DNA of 64,000 nt from Angiostrongylus vasorum. Taxonomy: Eukaryota > Nematoda > Chromadorea > Rhabditida > Metastrongylidae. Position numbers and translations under genes: made by a program. The stretch covers positions 372,001 to 436,000 of the forward strand of contig JADANN010000429.1 in assembly GCA_018806985.1 (NCBI GenBank), read 5' to 3'. The number at the start of each line of letters is the position of its first letter. The first letter of the stretch is position 1. Below are positions 23,301-34,286 of this stretch, piece by piece. The notes below the pieces were generated by a model. That model did no database searches. It was not told the DNA's origin and was given only the letters and a program-made list of their open reading frames with translations.

Positions 23301-23734
23301 CGCCTGTAATATAACGGGTTATACAATACTATTAAAACAAATTCTCTTAGTAATAAGCTGGAAAGAAATAACTTACTAGTATGTACACTCGTAATTCGGC
23401 CAATTCGCTGTAGTATTCGTCCTGCACTGTCTCGCCATACAAAGCACAGTGTTGCTTAAAAAATAAGTATAGAACACTGGACCAATATATAGCTTATAAG
23501 AATCATAAACACTTGTCAGAACATGATGCCAAACATGGACGGTAAGCAATCACGAATTTGTCCCGAGAGGAAAAGCTCAATCTGTTCACGCAACGTCGCA
23601 TTATCTCATATCTTCTACATGGGTATGGTATAACTATATCTATATACACATAGTCGGAAATACTTTTGAATATGCAGCTAATATCATTGATAAGAGTTAA
23701 TCCGACCCAGCTAGAAAGTATTCTATACAGTAAG

Positions 23735-24022
23735 CAGCGTGTGGCGAGTGGTCGGAGGCGCTCTACAACACACGTGGAATCGATTCCCACTCCCATGGTT
23801 CACCAAGCCTTCCATCTCTCCGGGGTCGACAAATTGACACAAGACTTGTCTGGGAGGATAGCGGCACCGGCTCGACATATCGGTAAGCCACCGTGAGTCA
23901 TGGTAAAGGCCAGGTATGCATTCAATCACCTCCAAACGATGCTTAACGAAGTCGAATGCATGGCACATCCCTCAGGGGATTGATCAACGCTGACAGCCTT
24001 ATCTTTTATTTATCCTTTATAC
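23735..24022 (+). repeat. SINE-1, full length
   Basis: The head is GTGTGGCGAGTGGTCGGAGG with GGAATCGATTCC as B box. The core TTAACGAAGTCGAATGCATG and the tail TTATTTATCCTTTA follow. Confidence 0.75.
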
Positions 24023-24840
24023 GGTAAGCCAAAATAACTAAATTCTTGTAATCAGGCGAGCGAAAAGTACATGGGAGAAAGTTTGGGTTTTCCTCAATGA
24101 TTCAAACACGTCTTCTCCTAGGTTGCTCAACGAGCTGTCTGATAGAATTCTTAGTCCACACGGTGGAGTATATCTAGTTACCTTATACCTCTATGCCAAA
24201 AAAAGGCAAAATGAGGAATCTTATTCGGGAATTGTGATACTCTTGAAGTTCTTCGAGTAAGGGAACCTATTGGGTAGATGCAGGGGCAAAATCGACAAAT
24301 GAAAACCGTAGTGGTGCCCTTTTCCATAACTGACGACATTCACCTGCATCACCTGTAGTTCCGTTGATCGTCGAGCGACTCGAGCAGGCGCCAAGTAAAT
24401 CTTCCATTTTTCGCTGTGGCGTGCAAGAGTAGCCCAGTGGGTTCTGCTTGCTCTAGGAACACGTCGTGCATCATATCTTTCTTCAAGGCTCTTTGTGAAG
24501 AACTCTGACCATCGAGTCGGTGGTCTTCCTGCAGTACGTTTGACATCCCGAGGAATTCAGTCAGTAACAGCTCTTGTCCATCGGTTGTCATTCATGCATG
24601 TTACGTGTCCAGCCCACCTTATCTTCGAATTTTTTGGCGCACAGAAAGGGATCTTCGATTTTTGGTTGACGCTCCGGATCCCTTCCTTCACTCGTGTGTC
24701 ACGGGATACTCCCTCAGCATTGCCGTTTCGAATGCGCGTCTTATAACATTGAGAAATCTTTCAACCTGCTTAAGTAGCAACCGTTTCTGATGAGTACGTT
24801 AAAGCAGGAAGTACTGTTGAGTAGAAAAGGTGAAAGCTCC

Positions 24841-25952
24841 TCAAGCCGCTCCTTTCCTTCTGCTCAGCTCTGGAGCTAAGTCGTTCATCATATTGATTTT
24901 CCGACCTAGATAGACATAACTGGAGCATTCGGAGATATTCGTTCCGCTGAGCGTGAATGAGGCATATGAAACCAATCCGTTCCTCATGAACATCGTTTTT
25001 GTGAGATTTAGTCGAATCGAATTTAGTCGAATCGAACCAATCGTTCCACAGGCTTTATCAAAGTCGACAAGCATACTTTGGCAAATGCTTGGCGTTATAA
25101 CGACGATGTCATCAGCAAGGCGAAGATGATGTAACTGCCGACCATCCATTTTCACTCCCATATTATCCCACTCCAATGTTCGCATGACGTTGTGGAAGAT
25201 GACGGTAAATAATTTTGGCGAGATGGTATCGCCTTGCCTAGCTCCAATGTTAATATCGTTGTAGAATGGTGATATCTTGATTGTGAAATTTTTGTACAGC
25301 TCACGAAAGATCTTAATATACGGAGTAGGGACTCCTTAACTATCAAGGGCTTTCCATGACTGCTTCTATCTCGACTGAATCAAAGGCCTTTTGTAAATCG
25401 ATGAAGGTGAGACAGAGCGGTCTTTTGTACGCTCGCGATACTGCGATGAGCCTTGTTATCGTGCGGATATGGTCCATCGTACTAAATCCTTTTCGAAACC
25501 CCTGCTTGCTCACATGGCTGCCCTTCGCCCAGTGTTCTGTCAGTCCTGTTTAGGATGACTCGAGTGAAAAGTTTGTAGACGACAGACACCAAGCAGATTG
25601 GGCGATAGTTGCCGATAACGTGTAGGTCACCCTTGTTGTTAAACAATAACACCGTCTTGCTGGCCTTCCACTGAGTGGGGACCTTGTATTCAGACAGGTA
25701 ACATGTGAAGAGCCGAGCCAGTGTGTTTACGAGGAGTAGCGTAAGGTTCTCCACGTATTTTGGTCTTATCCCGTCCGGTCCTGGTGCTGTTCGATTTTTC
25801 ACTGACGAAATGGCATGTCGGATATCGGAAGGGAGAACCGGTGGCACGACATATCCATCCTCCCTTATATCATATGACGGAAGGTGGACGTGGCTATCGA
25901 AGTGATCTGAGTAGCATTCGTGAACGATTTTCTCCATTGCCTTTCTGGCCAC
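24841..25952 (-). pseudogene. RTE-B reverse transcriptase domain
   Basis: Piece 25,952-25,482 holds KNRTAPGPDGIRPKYVENL and IGNYRPICLVSVVYKLFTRV. One extra G then turns the EQAGFRKGF motif out of frame. Later pieces encode FIDLQKAFDSVE (motif A), QGDTISPK (motif B) and RLADDIVVITP (motif C with both Asp intact, at 25,185-24,841). The C-terminal part is open again at 24,591-24,349. Confidence 0.75.
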
Positions 25953-26079
25953 TATAACTGTTCCGACTGGGCCTCAGAGTGCAATCATCTTGGTATTGTA
26001 ATTGGCGAAGGATCGGTGGGCTTTGCGAATGCTTTTCCCAGTCTCTGCAGGTTCGACCATTACTACTGCTCTTCTCTCA

Positions 26080-27136
26080 TTAAGATCTTCTTTTTATCGC
26101 CTGTCTGCATTGTTTTGCAAGTCCGGACGTCAGTCCGCGGTTGCCTGCAGCTCGTACGATTCCATGCTGGCGTATCAGCTCTACTGTTTCTGGAGACAGG
26201 CGTCTCTTGGAGACTTTCGAACTCTCAGCTTTTATAGCGCTAACGTGAAGATGTTGAATGAACCGATCGTATTCTTCGTCGATGTTGTCGACAACGGCAC
26301 CTTCCCAACAGCCGACTATTGAATTGAATAAGTCCCAGTTTGCGGTGGTTCTGGGACTTCGGTTTTTGAATTTAGCGGCTTTTTCTCCTTTGCGCGAGAA
26401 GTAGAATCTTGCACGAAGGTGACGGTGGTCTGGTCCCGTGTAGAATTTTGGGACAACAGCGACATCGGTTAGGCAGAACGTTCTATTTACTATGATGTGG
26501 TCTATTTCGTTATGGTACTCTCCTTTGGGAGACTCCCACGTCCAGCGCTGAGGGTGGGGCTTCTGGAATTGTGAGTTACTATGGATTGTCTTGGTCGCCA
26601 TAGTAAACTCAGACAGCCGCTCACCCTGTTCGTTCCATTCTAATTCATGGGTCCCAATGTGACGTTCTTCAGACGTTCTTCTTGGTCCAATCTTGGCGTT
26701 GAAATCTCCAATTATGACCTTGAAGAATGTGTGGTCTTCTCTCTAGAACTTCTCCAAGTCCATATAGAATGCTTCGACTTCTTCTTCGTCATAGTTTAAT
26801 GTCGGCGCGTAAACGACGAAGATTGTCAAAGCCGGTATTGATCCACATCTTTTTAATCGTAAACGTCCAATTCGGGTTGTAAGTTGTTCTGAATGAATCG
26901 ATGTTCATGGACAAACTCGTGTTGACGAGAACGCCGACGCCACCAACTCCTCTACTGTCGCATGTTCCGAGGAACAGTTCTTCTCCGGTGTCATAGACGG
27001 CGTAGAATGGGTGTCGTCTTCTCGTCTCGGCCAGGCCGATGACGTCGTACTTTCTCCTTCTTGCTTGCATGAGCAAGTCTTCTATCGAGGACTCGGATGC
27101 AAGTGTACGTGCATTGTAGGTAGAGATCGTCACCAT
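26080..27136 (-). pseudogene. RTE-B apurinic-type endonuclease domain
   Basis: The start [12 protein letters not shown] at 27,136 carries the first catalytic Asn. VIGLAETRR carries the catalytic Glu. In later frames come IIGDFNAKIGP (26,700 region), RRWTWESP-type and NEIDHIIVN blocks, and TGPDHRHLRARF with the final Asp-His pair. The domain would nick DNA for target-primed reverse transcription. A frameshift near 26,800 and a stop near 26,745 break it. Confidence 0.75.
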
Positions 27137-27715
27137 AGATCTTTAAAATCCAGGCAGCTTCCATTAGTCCTGAGATTTTAGCAGCCTCTCCGTACTCGCC
27201 CTACCCAAAGCTGCGAAAATGGGGGGCTCTTTCGGGGTCAGGGGAATGAGGCCCGATTTTTTTTTACTGTGTTTAGCATTTTGATACCCACGTATAGCTT
27301 GCTTGGCTCTGAACGTGGGGTCTGGGTATAGCCACGGGTAGCTTGCCAGGCTCTCCCAAAGTGGATATGGAGCTTATTTGATGGAGTCAACTCCTAACCG
27401 CCTCCCATATACATCTTTGTCACTTGATTGTAGGCTTTTCGCCGAATTGACTCGTAGAATACAATCCGCATATGCAAGAACGCACCCACACATGCATGCA
27501 TGAATACGCCTAGCAAATACAGAAAGTATGTGCCAAATCGGCGCAGCAGAAACAGGGGGGTCCATCCCCTGTATCCACCTGCGTCTCAATGAAGCAAAGG
27601 TCGCTTTTGGCCCGCATTAACCCCTTATCCGCCACCTGGGGACGCGCCACGTAGCCTCGCGACTAATCGGCTCGAGATCCCTCATTTGAGGGAGATCCGT
27701 GGACTGACGACATTA

Positions 27716-28019
27716 TGGCTGATATTGTTGTCGTGGTCGAGAACTTCAAAGATTAAAGCGAAGAGTGGGTAAAAAAAATCTAAACTTCCTCTCGTCCTCT
27801 TGTAAGTACTTTGCTTTGCCTCAAAAAAAAATCTTTTCTTTGTTTAATTCATCAACGTCCTAAGGCAGATGCACGAATATGAAAGTTTGAATCGCTATGA
27901 TACGTAATATACTACGTCCTTGCCAACTTCTCAACTTCCTCGTCAACCTTCATTTTCAGTGTACGTTGTCGCTTCCACCAAACAAACGGTTGTCAACTAC
28001 TTTGTTGTGAACATTCACA
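27716..28019. other. nothing recognised
   Basis: Short spacer between the RTE-B 5' end and a PLE terminal fragment. No gene or shared repeat was seen. Confidence 0.45.
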
Positions 28020-28460
28020 CCCTTTGCTGTCTACGGAGACTACTAGACTACATTCTGAATCAATTTCAAGAATCCGAAAATGAACCGCAGGGAGGAATGC
28101 CTCATTATCACGCGTGATATTGGGCAGTATATAAGCCTGTTATTCTGATGAGATGGGTACATTACGATTCCATGTGAACTCTGTGCGGTTGGTCTCCACG
28201 TGACATATTTAAAGGAACACTCATAGAAAGCGGTGAGTGTGCAAAGGCTCTGTGTTCAATGTGATTGAAATTTTGGTTCAGCATTTTCACTGTTTGGTTA
28301 TGGAGGCGTTTGACCGTGTAGATTGCAGTCAACTTGACCTTTCCAGGCTCTGAGGAAGGCGAAATCCGCCGAAACGTCAGCTTGCACGTAAATAAAGAAA
28401 TAAAACAGCACCTCATGTTTGCTAAACAGAAGTAGAAAGAATTATTCAATCAATGCCGAG
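28020..28460 (+). mobile_element. PLE 3' end and terminal repeat, type A
   Basis: It continues from ATTCTGAATCAATTTCAAGA and CCGCAGGGAGGAATGCCTC, as in the PLE at 12.9 kb, to CCTTTCCAGGCTCTGAGGAA and AATAAAGAAATAAAA. It then reaches the border word CGAGGTTAATAGAAAGTCGG. It matches 56,530-56,970. Confidence 0.7.
28344..28384 (+). ncRNA. hammerhead-ribozyme-like motif, type A
   Basis: Helix I is CAGGCT/AGCTTG (six pairs, one G-U). The core is CTGAGGA. Helix II is GGCG-AAATC-CGCC after one extra A, followed by GAAA and then C-GTC as the cleavage triplet. The ACGT at helix III is self-complementary without a loop. This is the best-preserved type A copy. Confidence 0.55.
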
Positions 28461-29282
28461 GTTAATAGAAAGTCGGACGTGGGAGTTACTACGGAGGGTG
28501 TTGCAACTACCACAGGATACTTCCAGTTAGCCGCACAATATAAACTCTCTTCTGTGTCACATTCACAAAGGTAGTGCTCGATGCAGAATATGTGCTGTTG
28601 CTGCCAAGTCAATGAAATGTCTTCGATCATTACTTACTTGATTACTTGGATACTTGGACAGCCATCAAGTAAAATGTCAGTGAGCATTCAGAGCAATCAC
28701 TAGCACAACGGCAATGAGAAAATGTCACCATACTGGTTTACTAGCAATTGATTACGACACTTCAAACACGTGCTAATTTCTAGTGCCCAATCGTAAAACG
28801 AATTGCGACAAAAAGTGTAAACAGGCTTTCAAAAGCGCTGCCAAATGGAAACAATTAATGCTACTCACGTGTAGGGTCTTCTTTTACAATGATCCGAGCA
28901 GTTTGTGGTTCCTGCTCTTCGAGTGCAAGGTGACTTCCAACAAGGCGAAAGCGCCGTCCAAGCTGCTCATCGAAATACTCGGTATGCGACTACCTTCGTT
29001 TATTACACGAAACTCGTCGTCCTAAGGTGCCATTTATCGACAAACCATTTCTAGTTTTATTTCATTTTCCAACCTCTGGAACTCCTGATTTGGAGTCCTA
29101 CGTCGACCGTTGTTGGCCATTTCCACGACTTCTACAATTGCATATATTGTGGAAAAGGAGATGTTCACTGGGACCTTTTAGTAGGGGGCTGAGAACACAA
29201 GTTATTCAATATCTCAAAAGTGATTTCCCTTTGACCTCTGCATGACTAATCGACATTGAAAGAAGAGATACTGATAATTCGT
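28461..29282. other. no gene recognised; RTE-A-type tail word at 28,640
   Basis: ACTTGGATACTTGGACAGCC at about 28,650 resembles the reversed 3' tail of RTE-A, so a tiny minus-strand end fragment may be present. A phrase near 29,095 (CCTACGTCGACCGTTGTTG, partly) recurs in reverse at about 30,365. No exon is supported. Confidence 0.35.
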
Positions 29283-29664
29283 ATCGAGGTTAAAAAAGAA
29301 GTCGGTTTACAATAGTATTACTTCGCTACGTACAAGCTTATCTAATACCAACTACGGCGGGCTGGATTATCAGTTAAAAAAACAAATCGTTTTCAACGGA
29401 CAACCAATAGCACGAACAAATGTCCCGCGTAAAAGAGTACTGCCGAGTAAGGTTGTTCCATTCAAGTGGTGTTCCACTGATTCCACTGAAGAAGATTGAA
29501 CTCCATATGACGAAGAAAGACACCACATCGAGAATGCGAACGACTGTGGGCCATCTATTTGGAACATTGGCCGTACAGAAGGACGTCGAAACGTTAACCG
29601 AATAAATGTTTGCTAACAACCCTCCCTGTGTTGGCTTATCAATGGAAGAAGGTACATTGATCAT
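29283..29664 (+). mobile_element. PLE-type terminal unit B, first of a tandem pair
   Basis: It starts at CGAGGTTAAAAAAGAAGTCG and ends after GACGTCGAAACGTTAACCGA. The next unit is colinear with it at a spacing of about 390 bases. The hammerhead-like core has lost its CTGANGA box (ACAGAAGGACG in that place). Confidence 0.6.
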
Positions 29665-29669
29665 TTATA

Positions 29670-30045
29670 CCGAGGATAAATGAAAGTCGGTTTATTATAG
29701 TAATACTTCGGTACGTGGAAGCCTTTCTAATACCAGCTGCTGCAGGGTGGATTAGCAGTTAGAAAACAAATTGTTCTCAACGAACAATCAGGACCATCAA
29801 CAACCACCCTGCGTGAAAAAGGGACGCCGAGTGAAGTTGTTTCATTGGAGCGGTGTTCCACTGATTCCATTGATTAAGGTTCAAATCTTTACGACAAGGA
29901 AGACACCACATCGAGAATACGAACGACTGTGGACGATCTATTCGGACCGTTGGCTCTGAAGAAGACGAAGACGTCGAAACATTAGTCGGATGAATGTATG
30001 GAAGCCACCTCGTGATGGTGCATTAATCAATAAATATTTTTTCCA
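29670..30045 (+). mobile_element. PLE-type terminal unit B, second of a tandem pair
   Basis: It is colinear with the preceding unit. Landmarks are CGGTTTATTATAGTAATACT, GTGTTCCACTGATTCCA, GACACCACATCGAGAATACG and the hammerhead-like core at 29,950. Tandem terminal repeats are a normal PLE arrangement. Confidence 0.6.
29950..29989 (+). ncRNA. hammerhead-ribozyme-like motif, type B
   Basis: Helix I is TTGGCT/AGTCGG with wobble pairs. The core is CTGAAGA. Helix II is GACG-AAGA-CGTC, followed by GAAA and CATT as the cleavage region. The core bases are complete. Confidence 0.45.
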
Positions 30046-30739
30046 TTGCTAGGCCAACAGGATGTTGATCTAAAAAAAACGTATTCGGATGACATTTCGG
30101 TACTTCCAATTTTTCAAAGCAGGATTGATCCGAGGCAATTTTCCACAGTTGTTCCTTCTTTTTGATGTTGCTCCAGTGGGTGTTCGTGATCGCATCAAAT
30201 CGAATTCGTTGTTAGCTTATCAATGAAAGAAATGTAGGTTGTACAACCCACAAGGTATGAGATTATAAGCAACTCACGACGAAAAAGCTTGAGAAGAAAA
30301 ACGATCTATACTTGCAGATTTTACAAGATGGGAAAGTGAAATTGTGCTCACCGCTGGACGGACAACAACGGTCGACGTAGGTTTCGAAAAATGCTGGTAT
30401 GTTCCCTCCCCGCGCTTTAAATAGTTCGATATCAGAAAACAACACATGTGATAACCGAGTTCAAACACGAATCCTCGTTGGATTAGTACATTAGTTAGAT
30501 CGTGCGAATACTTGACTCCTAAGCCAAAAAAACCACGTTCAGACAGATCGGCTTGACCTAAGGAAACACGCCATCGAGAAGCTTTTTATACATGCTGATC
30601 AGCTGCCTAGTTAACGTCAGTATAATTACGAATTGTGCCTAGAATAAGCTGGGTGTGAACAAAGTGTGCTTTCGTTGATATGACTTATTGTATTACATGT
30701 TTGAAGGTGGTCTAATTTTACTCTTATAACCTTTCGCAA

Positions 30740-31028
30740 GCCCGCGTGTGGCGCAGTGGTTGGAGGAGTCACTGCGACACACACGTGCAATCGATCCTTG
30801 CACCCATGGCCCACCAAGCCTTACATCCCTTCGGGGTCGGAAGATTGGTACCAGATTTGTCTCGTGGGACAGCAGCACTGGCTCGATACATCGGTAGGCC
30901 ACCGCGAGTCATTGTGAAGGCCAGACATGCATTCGATCACCTCCAAACGATGCTTAATGAAGTCGAATGCATGGCGCATTCCTCAGAGATTGATCAACGC
31001 CGAGAACTTTATCCTTTATCCTTTATAA
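30740..31028 (+). repeat. SINE-1, full length
   Basis: The head is GTGTGGCGCAGTGGTTGGAG with a B-box-like GCAATCGATCC. The core TTAATGAAGTCGAATGCATG and the tail TTATCCTTTATCCTTTAT follow. Confidence 0.8.
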
Positions 31029-31349
31029 CCTTCCATTGATATTTTGAAAGTTGTGCGTGTTCAAAAGCGCCTATTAGAACCTAAACCTTTTACCATTTAC
31101 CAAACCACTCTTCTACAAATGTCACAGCGTTGGCTCGGCTGATGGTGATCGAATCAAAGGCCGTGTTTAACTTTTTACTTACTGCTTTTTCCTTTTTTGT
31201 CATCTTAGGGTACTATGTGTAGTATAAACTTAATAATGCGAAGATGTGAGCAAAACTCGAAATCTTACGTAGACTTCGAATCTCCGATTACCTTCCCGGG
31301 GGGTCACGTACTGTTTACACATGACACCCTCTCACGAAAAGGAGATGGC

Positions 31350-31602
31350 AGTTAATAAAAGTTAAAGATTGTGATTTTGACTGAACCTGCAGCTTAACTC
31401 GGTTCAATGCCGATTTCTGTTCCGCAGATCTTTCCCGTTGATGGGTGATTGCTGATTGCACCGTTAGAGTAAAAGTAAGGGCCTCGGTTGGTGTCGTGGA
31501 CAGGATGTGAGTTCCCGGAAAGAGTAATCGCTGGTTCGAAGCGCACTCGAGGCTCCCAGTTTTGCTCAATATCTCAGTACCATTCTGTTGTATTACAATG
31601 GA
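31350..31602 (+). mobile_element. foldback MITE, decayed internal part and right arm
   Basis: TGTGATTTTGACTGAACCTG, CTTAACTCGGTTCAATGCCG, CCCGTTGATGGGTGATTGC and AATATCTCAGTACCATT follow the family order. The central part has diverged. Confidence 0.5.
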
Positions 31603-31699
31603 CCCATGTGTTGCATTGAATTCTAACCGATTTAACGACATTTTAGAGGTATATAACTATGCCATATGTCAGCAAGTGGATGACTGACTTGTGCAGGAC

Positions 31700-31930
31700 G
31701 CATCACTGCCAGAAAACCAGACCATATTAGTTGGCAGCAATAGTTGAACATCCGTCCTGTATAAAGAGGCACTTCCTCTCTCGACCGATGCGGCTCTCTT
31801 GGATTCGACTCGATGCGACAGCGAACAACCACATCGCGAGGTCGGCTAACAACAGGTCATCAAATGGGATCAATCCGCCTCTGCAGGAAATGATGGCATC
31901 GAAGTGTTAACTCAGTTAAACTTATTAGCA
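31700..31930 (+). mobile_element. decayed PLE-type terminal unit B
   Basis: CATCCGTCCTGTATAAAGAG, a GACTCGATGCGACAGCGAAC block and GATGGCATCGAAGTGTTAAC follow the B-unit order. The ribozyme-like core is mostly lost. Confidence 0.4.
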
Positions 31931-32417
31931 ACCTCTTATTTGCTTAATAATCCAATAAACTATTTATTCCATAACTGCGATACCTTGGTCTTATGTTATT
32001 ACTTGAGACAAAGATTTAAAGCCGTCTGCTTCTATAGAGGATTATTTTGGAGTAGCGATTAATTCCGGTAATAAACGCCACACAGAAAACACAAGCATGG
32101 AATCAAGGCGCTCAAGTCCTATACATAGTGGCTAATGTGCACAAAGAATCTGGTTATACCAGTAGCGATATACTGAGAAGTGAGGTGTATTTGAAGCCAA
32201 TCTGATGAAACCTACTCACGGTTTTTTTTCAACCAAGGGAGACACCACATAAGCAATTACTATTCCCTTCTTGGCAAAGAGTACTCGTAAAAATCCACCG
32301 CGCTTCTCCACAAGAATTTGAGAAGAGGGTAAGTGAAAGCCTAATACAACCAGTGTGATACAAAACCATCTCTCTAATAAAGTGCAACATAAACAAATAA
32401 ACGCTGTGTAACCACTT

Positions 32418-32745
32418 TTTTATTTACCGCCTATTCTTTTTTTTCAGGGCACGGTATGATGTGAAATACAACTACAATGATGCTGAAATATTTGCAAAGC
32501 TCTACAAAACACGGCTGACAGAAAGGCGAAACAAAGAACACGGATGGTGCGGTCGTGAAAACGCTACCGCTCAGATACGGTAATAAGCGAGTTCGTTCCC
32601 CACTGCAGACACCTGCGGTTCGGAGTTCCGCAGATATATCAGCATCATTGTTCACTTTGCTTTGCAAACATCTCGGCATCATTGTAGTCATATTTCACAG
32701 ACATACCCTGCCGTGAAAAAGATTATGGAGTAAATAAAAAATTAA
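32418..32745. mobile_element. foldback MITE with both ends
   Basis: The left end TTTTTTATTTACCGCC and the right end GGAGTAAATAAAAAA are inverted copies. The left arm also carries ACAATGATGCTGAAATATTT, whose complement recurs in the right arm. The middle has GATGGTGCGGTCGTGAA, with a tRNA B-box-like GAGTTCGTTCCCC. Total length is about 330 bases. Confidence 0.6.
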
Positions 32746-33000
32746 CATTGTGATTTCGACTACAGCTTCAGATTAACTGGTTTCACTGCCAATTTGGGCT
32801 CCCCAGATCAATCCCGTTGACGGATGATTGTTGATGGCACTGGTAAATAGAAAACCAGCTGAGAGAAAGGAGAAAACAAGGACACTCATGGTGTGGTGGT
32901 GAACGCGCTAGCGCCCAGAAGCGGTAATAGCCAGCTCATTCCCCCACCGCAGACACCTGCGGTCCGAAGTTTCGCAAATATATCAGCACCGTTGTGGCTG
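32735..33000 (+). mobile_element. foldback MITE, internal part and right arm
   Basis: It abuts the previous copy and runs AAATTAACATTGTGATTTCG to ATCAGCACCGTTGTGGC. Two elements thus share or touch the AATAAAAAATTAAC junction. Confidence 0.6.
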
Positions 33001-33075
33001 TAAAATTTCTTAGTTCAAAGTTTCTCAAGCCTCTTGGTTTAAAGAAAAACGATAGCGCACCACCGAGAAATCAGT

Positions 33076-33185
33076 GTGGTGGCAGGTATTGATTGGTATG
33101 GTGGACGAGACTCGCTGTTCTGTGCAACTAATCAAGAACTCCTCATGTCCCAAGCGGCAGCCAGACTAAACGCCGAGCGTCGCCG
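33076..33185 (+). CDS. orphan exon candidate
   Basis: One frame reads WYGGRDSLFCATNQELLMSQ and AAARLNAERRR, then meets a strong donor (CGCCG/GTATGTT at 33,185). The composition, rich in Ala, Arg, Gln and Glu, looks coding, but I recognise no family. No clear acceptor or start in context and no partner exon was found. It could belong to an unseen gene or to an upstream exon of the thioredoxin gene, though that gene already has its own signal peptide and start. Confidence 0.2.
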
Positions 33186-33316
33186 GTATGTTAAAATTCT
33201 AATGCTCCAAATATGTAGGCTCGTAATAGTACCTAGTATTTGTAATGTTGCGGAAAAGAAACTGTTTGAAGAAGCAATGAATGTTTTCTAGATTAATATA
33301 GAGTTTTTTCCAAACA

Positions 33317-33500
33317 GCTCGTGAAGCGCAGTGGTTAGAGGCGCCCTGCAACATTTGTGTGGTCATTGGCTCGATCCTGCAACTCCGGACTAACTAACCT
33401 CTACATCTCTCCGAACTCTATACCAGTGATACCAGACTTCTCTGAGAGAATAGAAGGACTGAATTGACACATCGCTAGGTCGCTGCAAGAAGATTTATAG
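33317..33500 (+). repeat. SINE-1, 5' part
   Basis: The head GTGAAGCGCAGTGGTTAGAG and B-box-like GGCTCGATCC are good. The body decays after AGACTTCTCTGAGAGAATAG and the tail is lost. Confidence 0.6.
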
Positions 33501-33504
33501 GCTA

Positions 33505-33765
33505 TCTCTACGATTCTTTGTATTCTCGTTGAGCAAAAACGACGTGTTATTTTACTTCTTTATTTGCGAGCAAGCTGACGTTCTGGCGGATTTCGCCTTT
33601 TTAAGAGTCTGTAGAGGTCATGTTGACAGCAATCCATCCAGCCAAGCACCTCCATAACCAGACAGAGAAAATGCTAAACCAAGATTCTAATTACACTGAG
33701 CACATAATAGCTCCTTCGCACACTCACCGCTTTCTATGACTCTTCCATGCAAGCTATTCTGTGTT
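33505..33765 (-). mobile_element. PLE terminal repeat, type A
   Basis: AGCAAGCTGACGTTCTGGCG, CACCTCCATAACCAGACAGA and CACTCACCGCTTTCTATGAC match 12,590-12,800. The hammerhead-like core is mutated. Confidence 0.6.
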
Positions 33766-33960
33766 CAATTTGATTGAAACCTTGGTTTAGCATTTTCTCT
33801 TCCAGGCTCTGAGAAAGGCGAAGTCCGCTGAAACGTCAGCTTGTGCGTAAATAAAGAAGTAAAGTAACACCTCGTGTTTACTCAACAAGAATGTAAAGGA
33901 TTGTTCGATCAATGCTGAGGTTAATAGAAAGTCGGTCGTGGGAGTTATCTCTACAATGTT
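33740..33960 (+). mobile_element. PLE terminal repeat, type A, facing the previous one
   Basis: It runs from TTCAATTTGATTGAAACCTT through the ribozyme-like block at 33,803-33,843 to AATGCTGAGGTTAATAGAAA. With the preceding copy it forms a head-to-head inverted pair. Confidence 0.55.
33803..33843 (+). ncRNA. hammerhead-like motif, type A, mutated core
   Basis: The helix I strands CAGGCT and AGCTTG are intact. The core reads CTGAGAA in place of CTGANGA, and helix II is weakened (GGCG/CGCT). It is probably inactive. Confidence 0.35.
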
Positions 33961-34178
33961 ACGAATGGATTCGAATGCATGACTTAGCCTAATGAACAGA
34001 TTAACAGCAAGCATCTTGTTCTCTATACACTCTACGATGTTTTCGAATATTCGAATATTCGATTGAGTCGCTACGAAGAGATAACAGCAGACATACCGAC
34101 GGAGGTTGTAATAATGTATGTCGCTGCTCAAATCGCTATGAGGACGCACACACTCAATCCGAGACATCCACACCCCCC

Positions 34179-34193
34179 ACACACACACACACA
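34179..34193. repeat. CA microsatellite
   Basis: A short ACACACACACACAC run follows a C tract, about 100 bases before the thioredoxin-gene start codon. Confidence 0.85.
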
Positions 34194-34286
34194 TTCTCAC
34201 TCTATACGCCATTGTCACCACACTGATCCCAAAAGCTCGCCGTTGTTTATTCGATCTATCGATCGCTCCCCATTCCTTATCGATCG

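Larger units (their letters stand above)
24345..27715 (-). mobile_element. RTE-B non-LTR retrotransposon, near full length
   Basis: From the 5' end on the minus strand there is a leader with a hairpin (GATCTCCCTCAAATGAGGGATC), an endonuclease frame, an RT domain and a C-terminal region ending WRLLESLDDQRNYR. The whole spans about 3.4 kb. Endonuclease upstream of RT in one polyprotein, no Gag frame and a very short 3' UTR fit the RTE clade. Frameshifts and stops in both domains make it inactive. Confidence 0.8.

Noticed and set aside
29095..29245. Coding exon near 29.1 kb
   Set aside because: Part of the sequence recurs in reverse near 30.36 kb beside PLE-type units, so it is more likely repeat-derived. 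No splice pairing was found.
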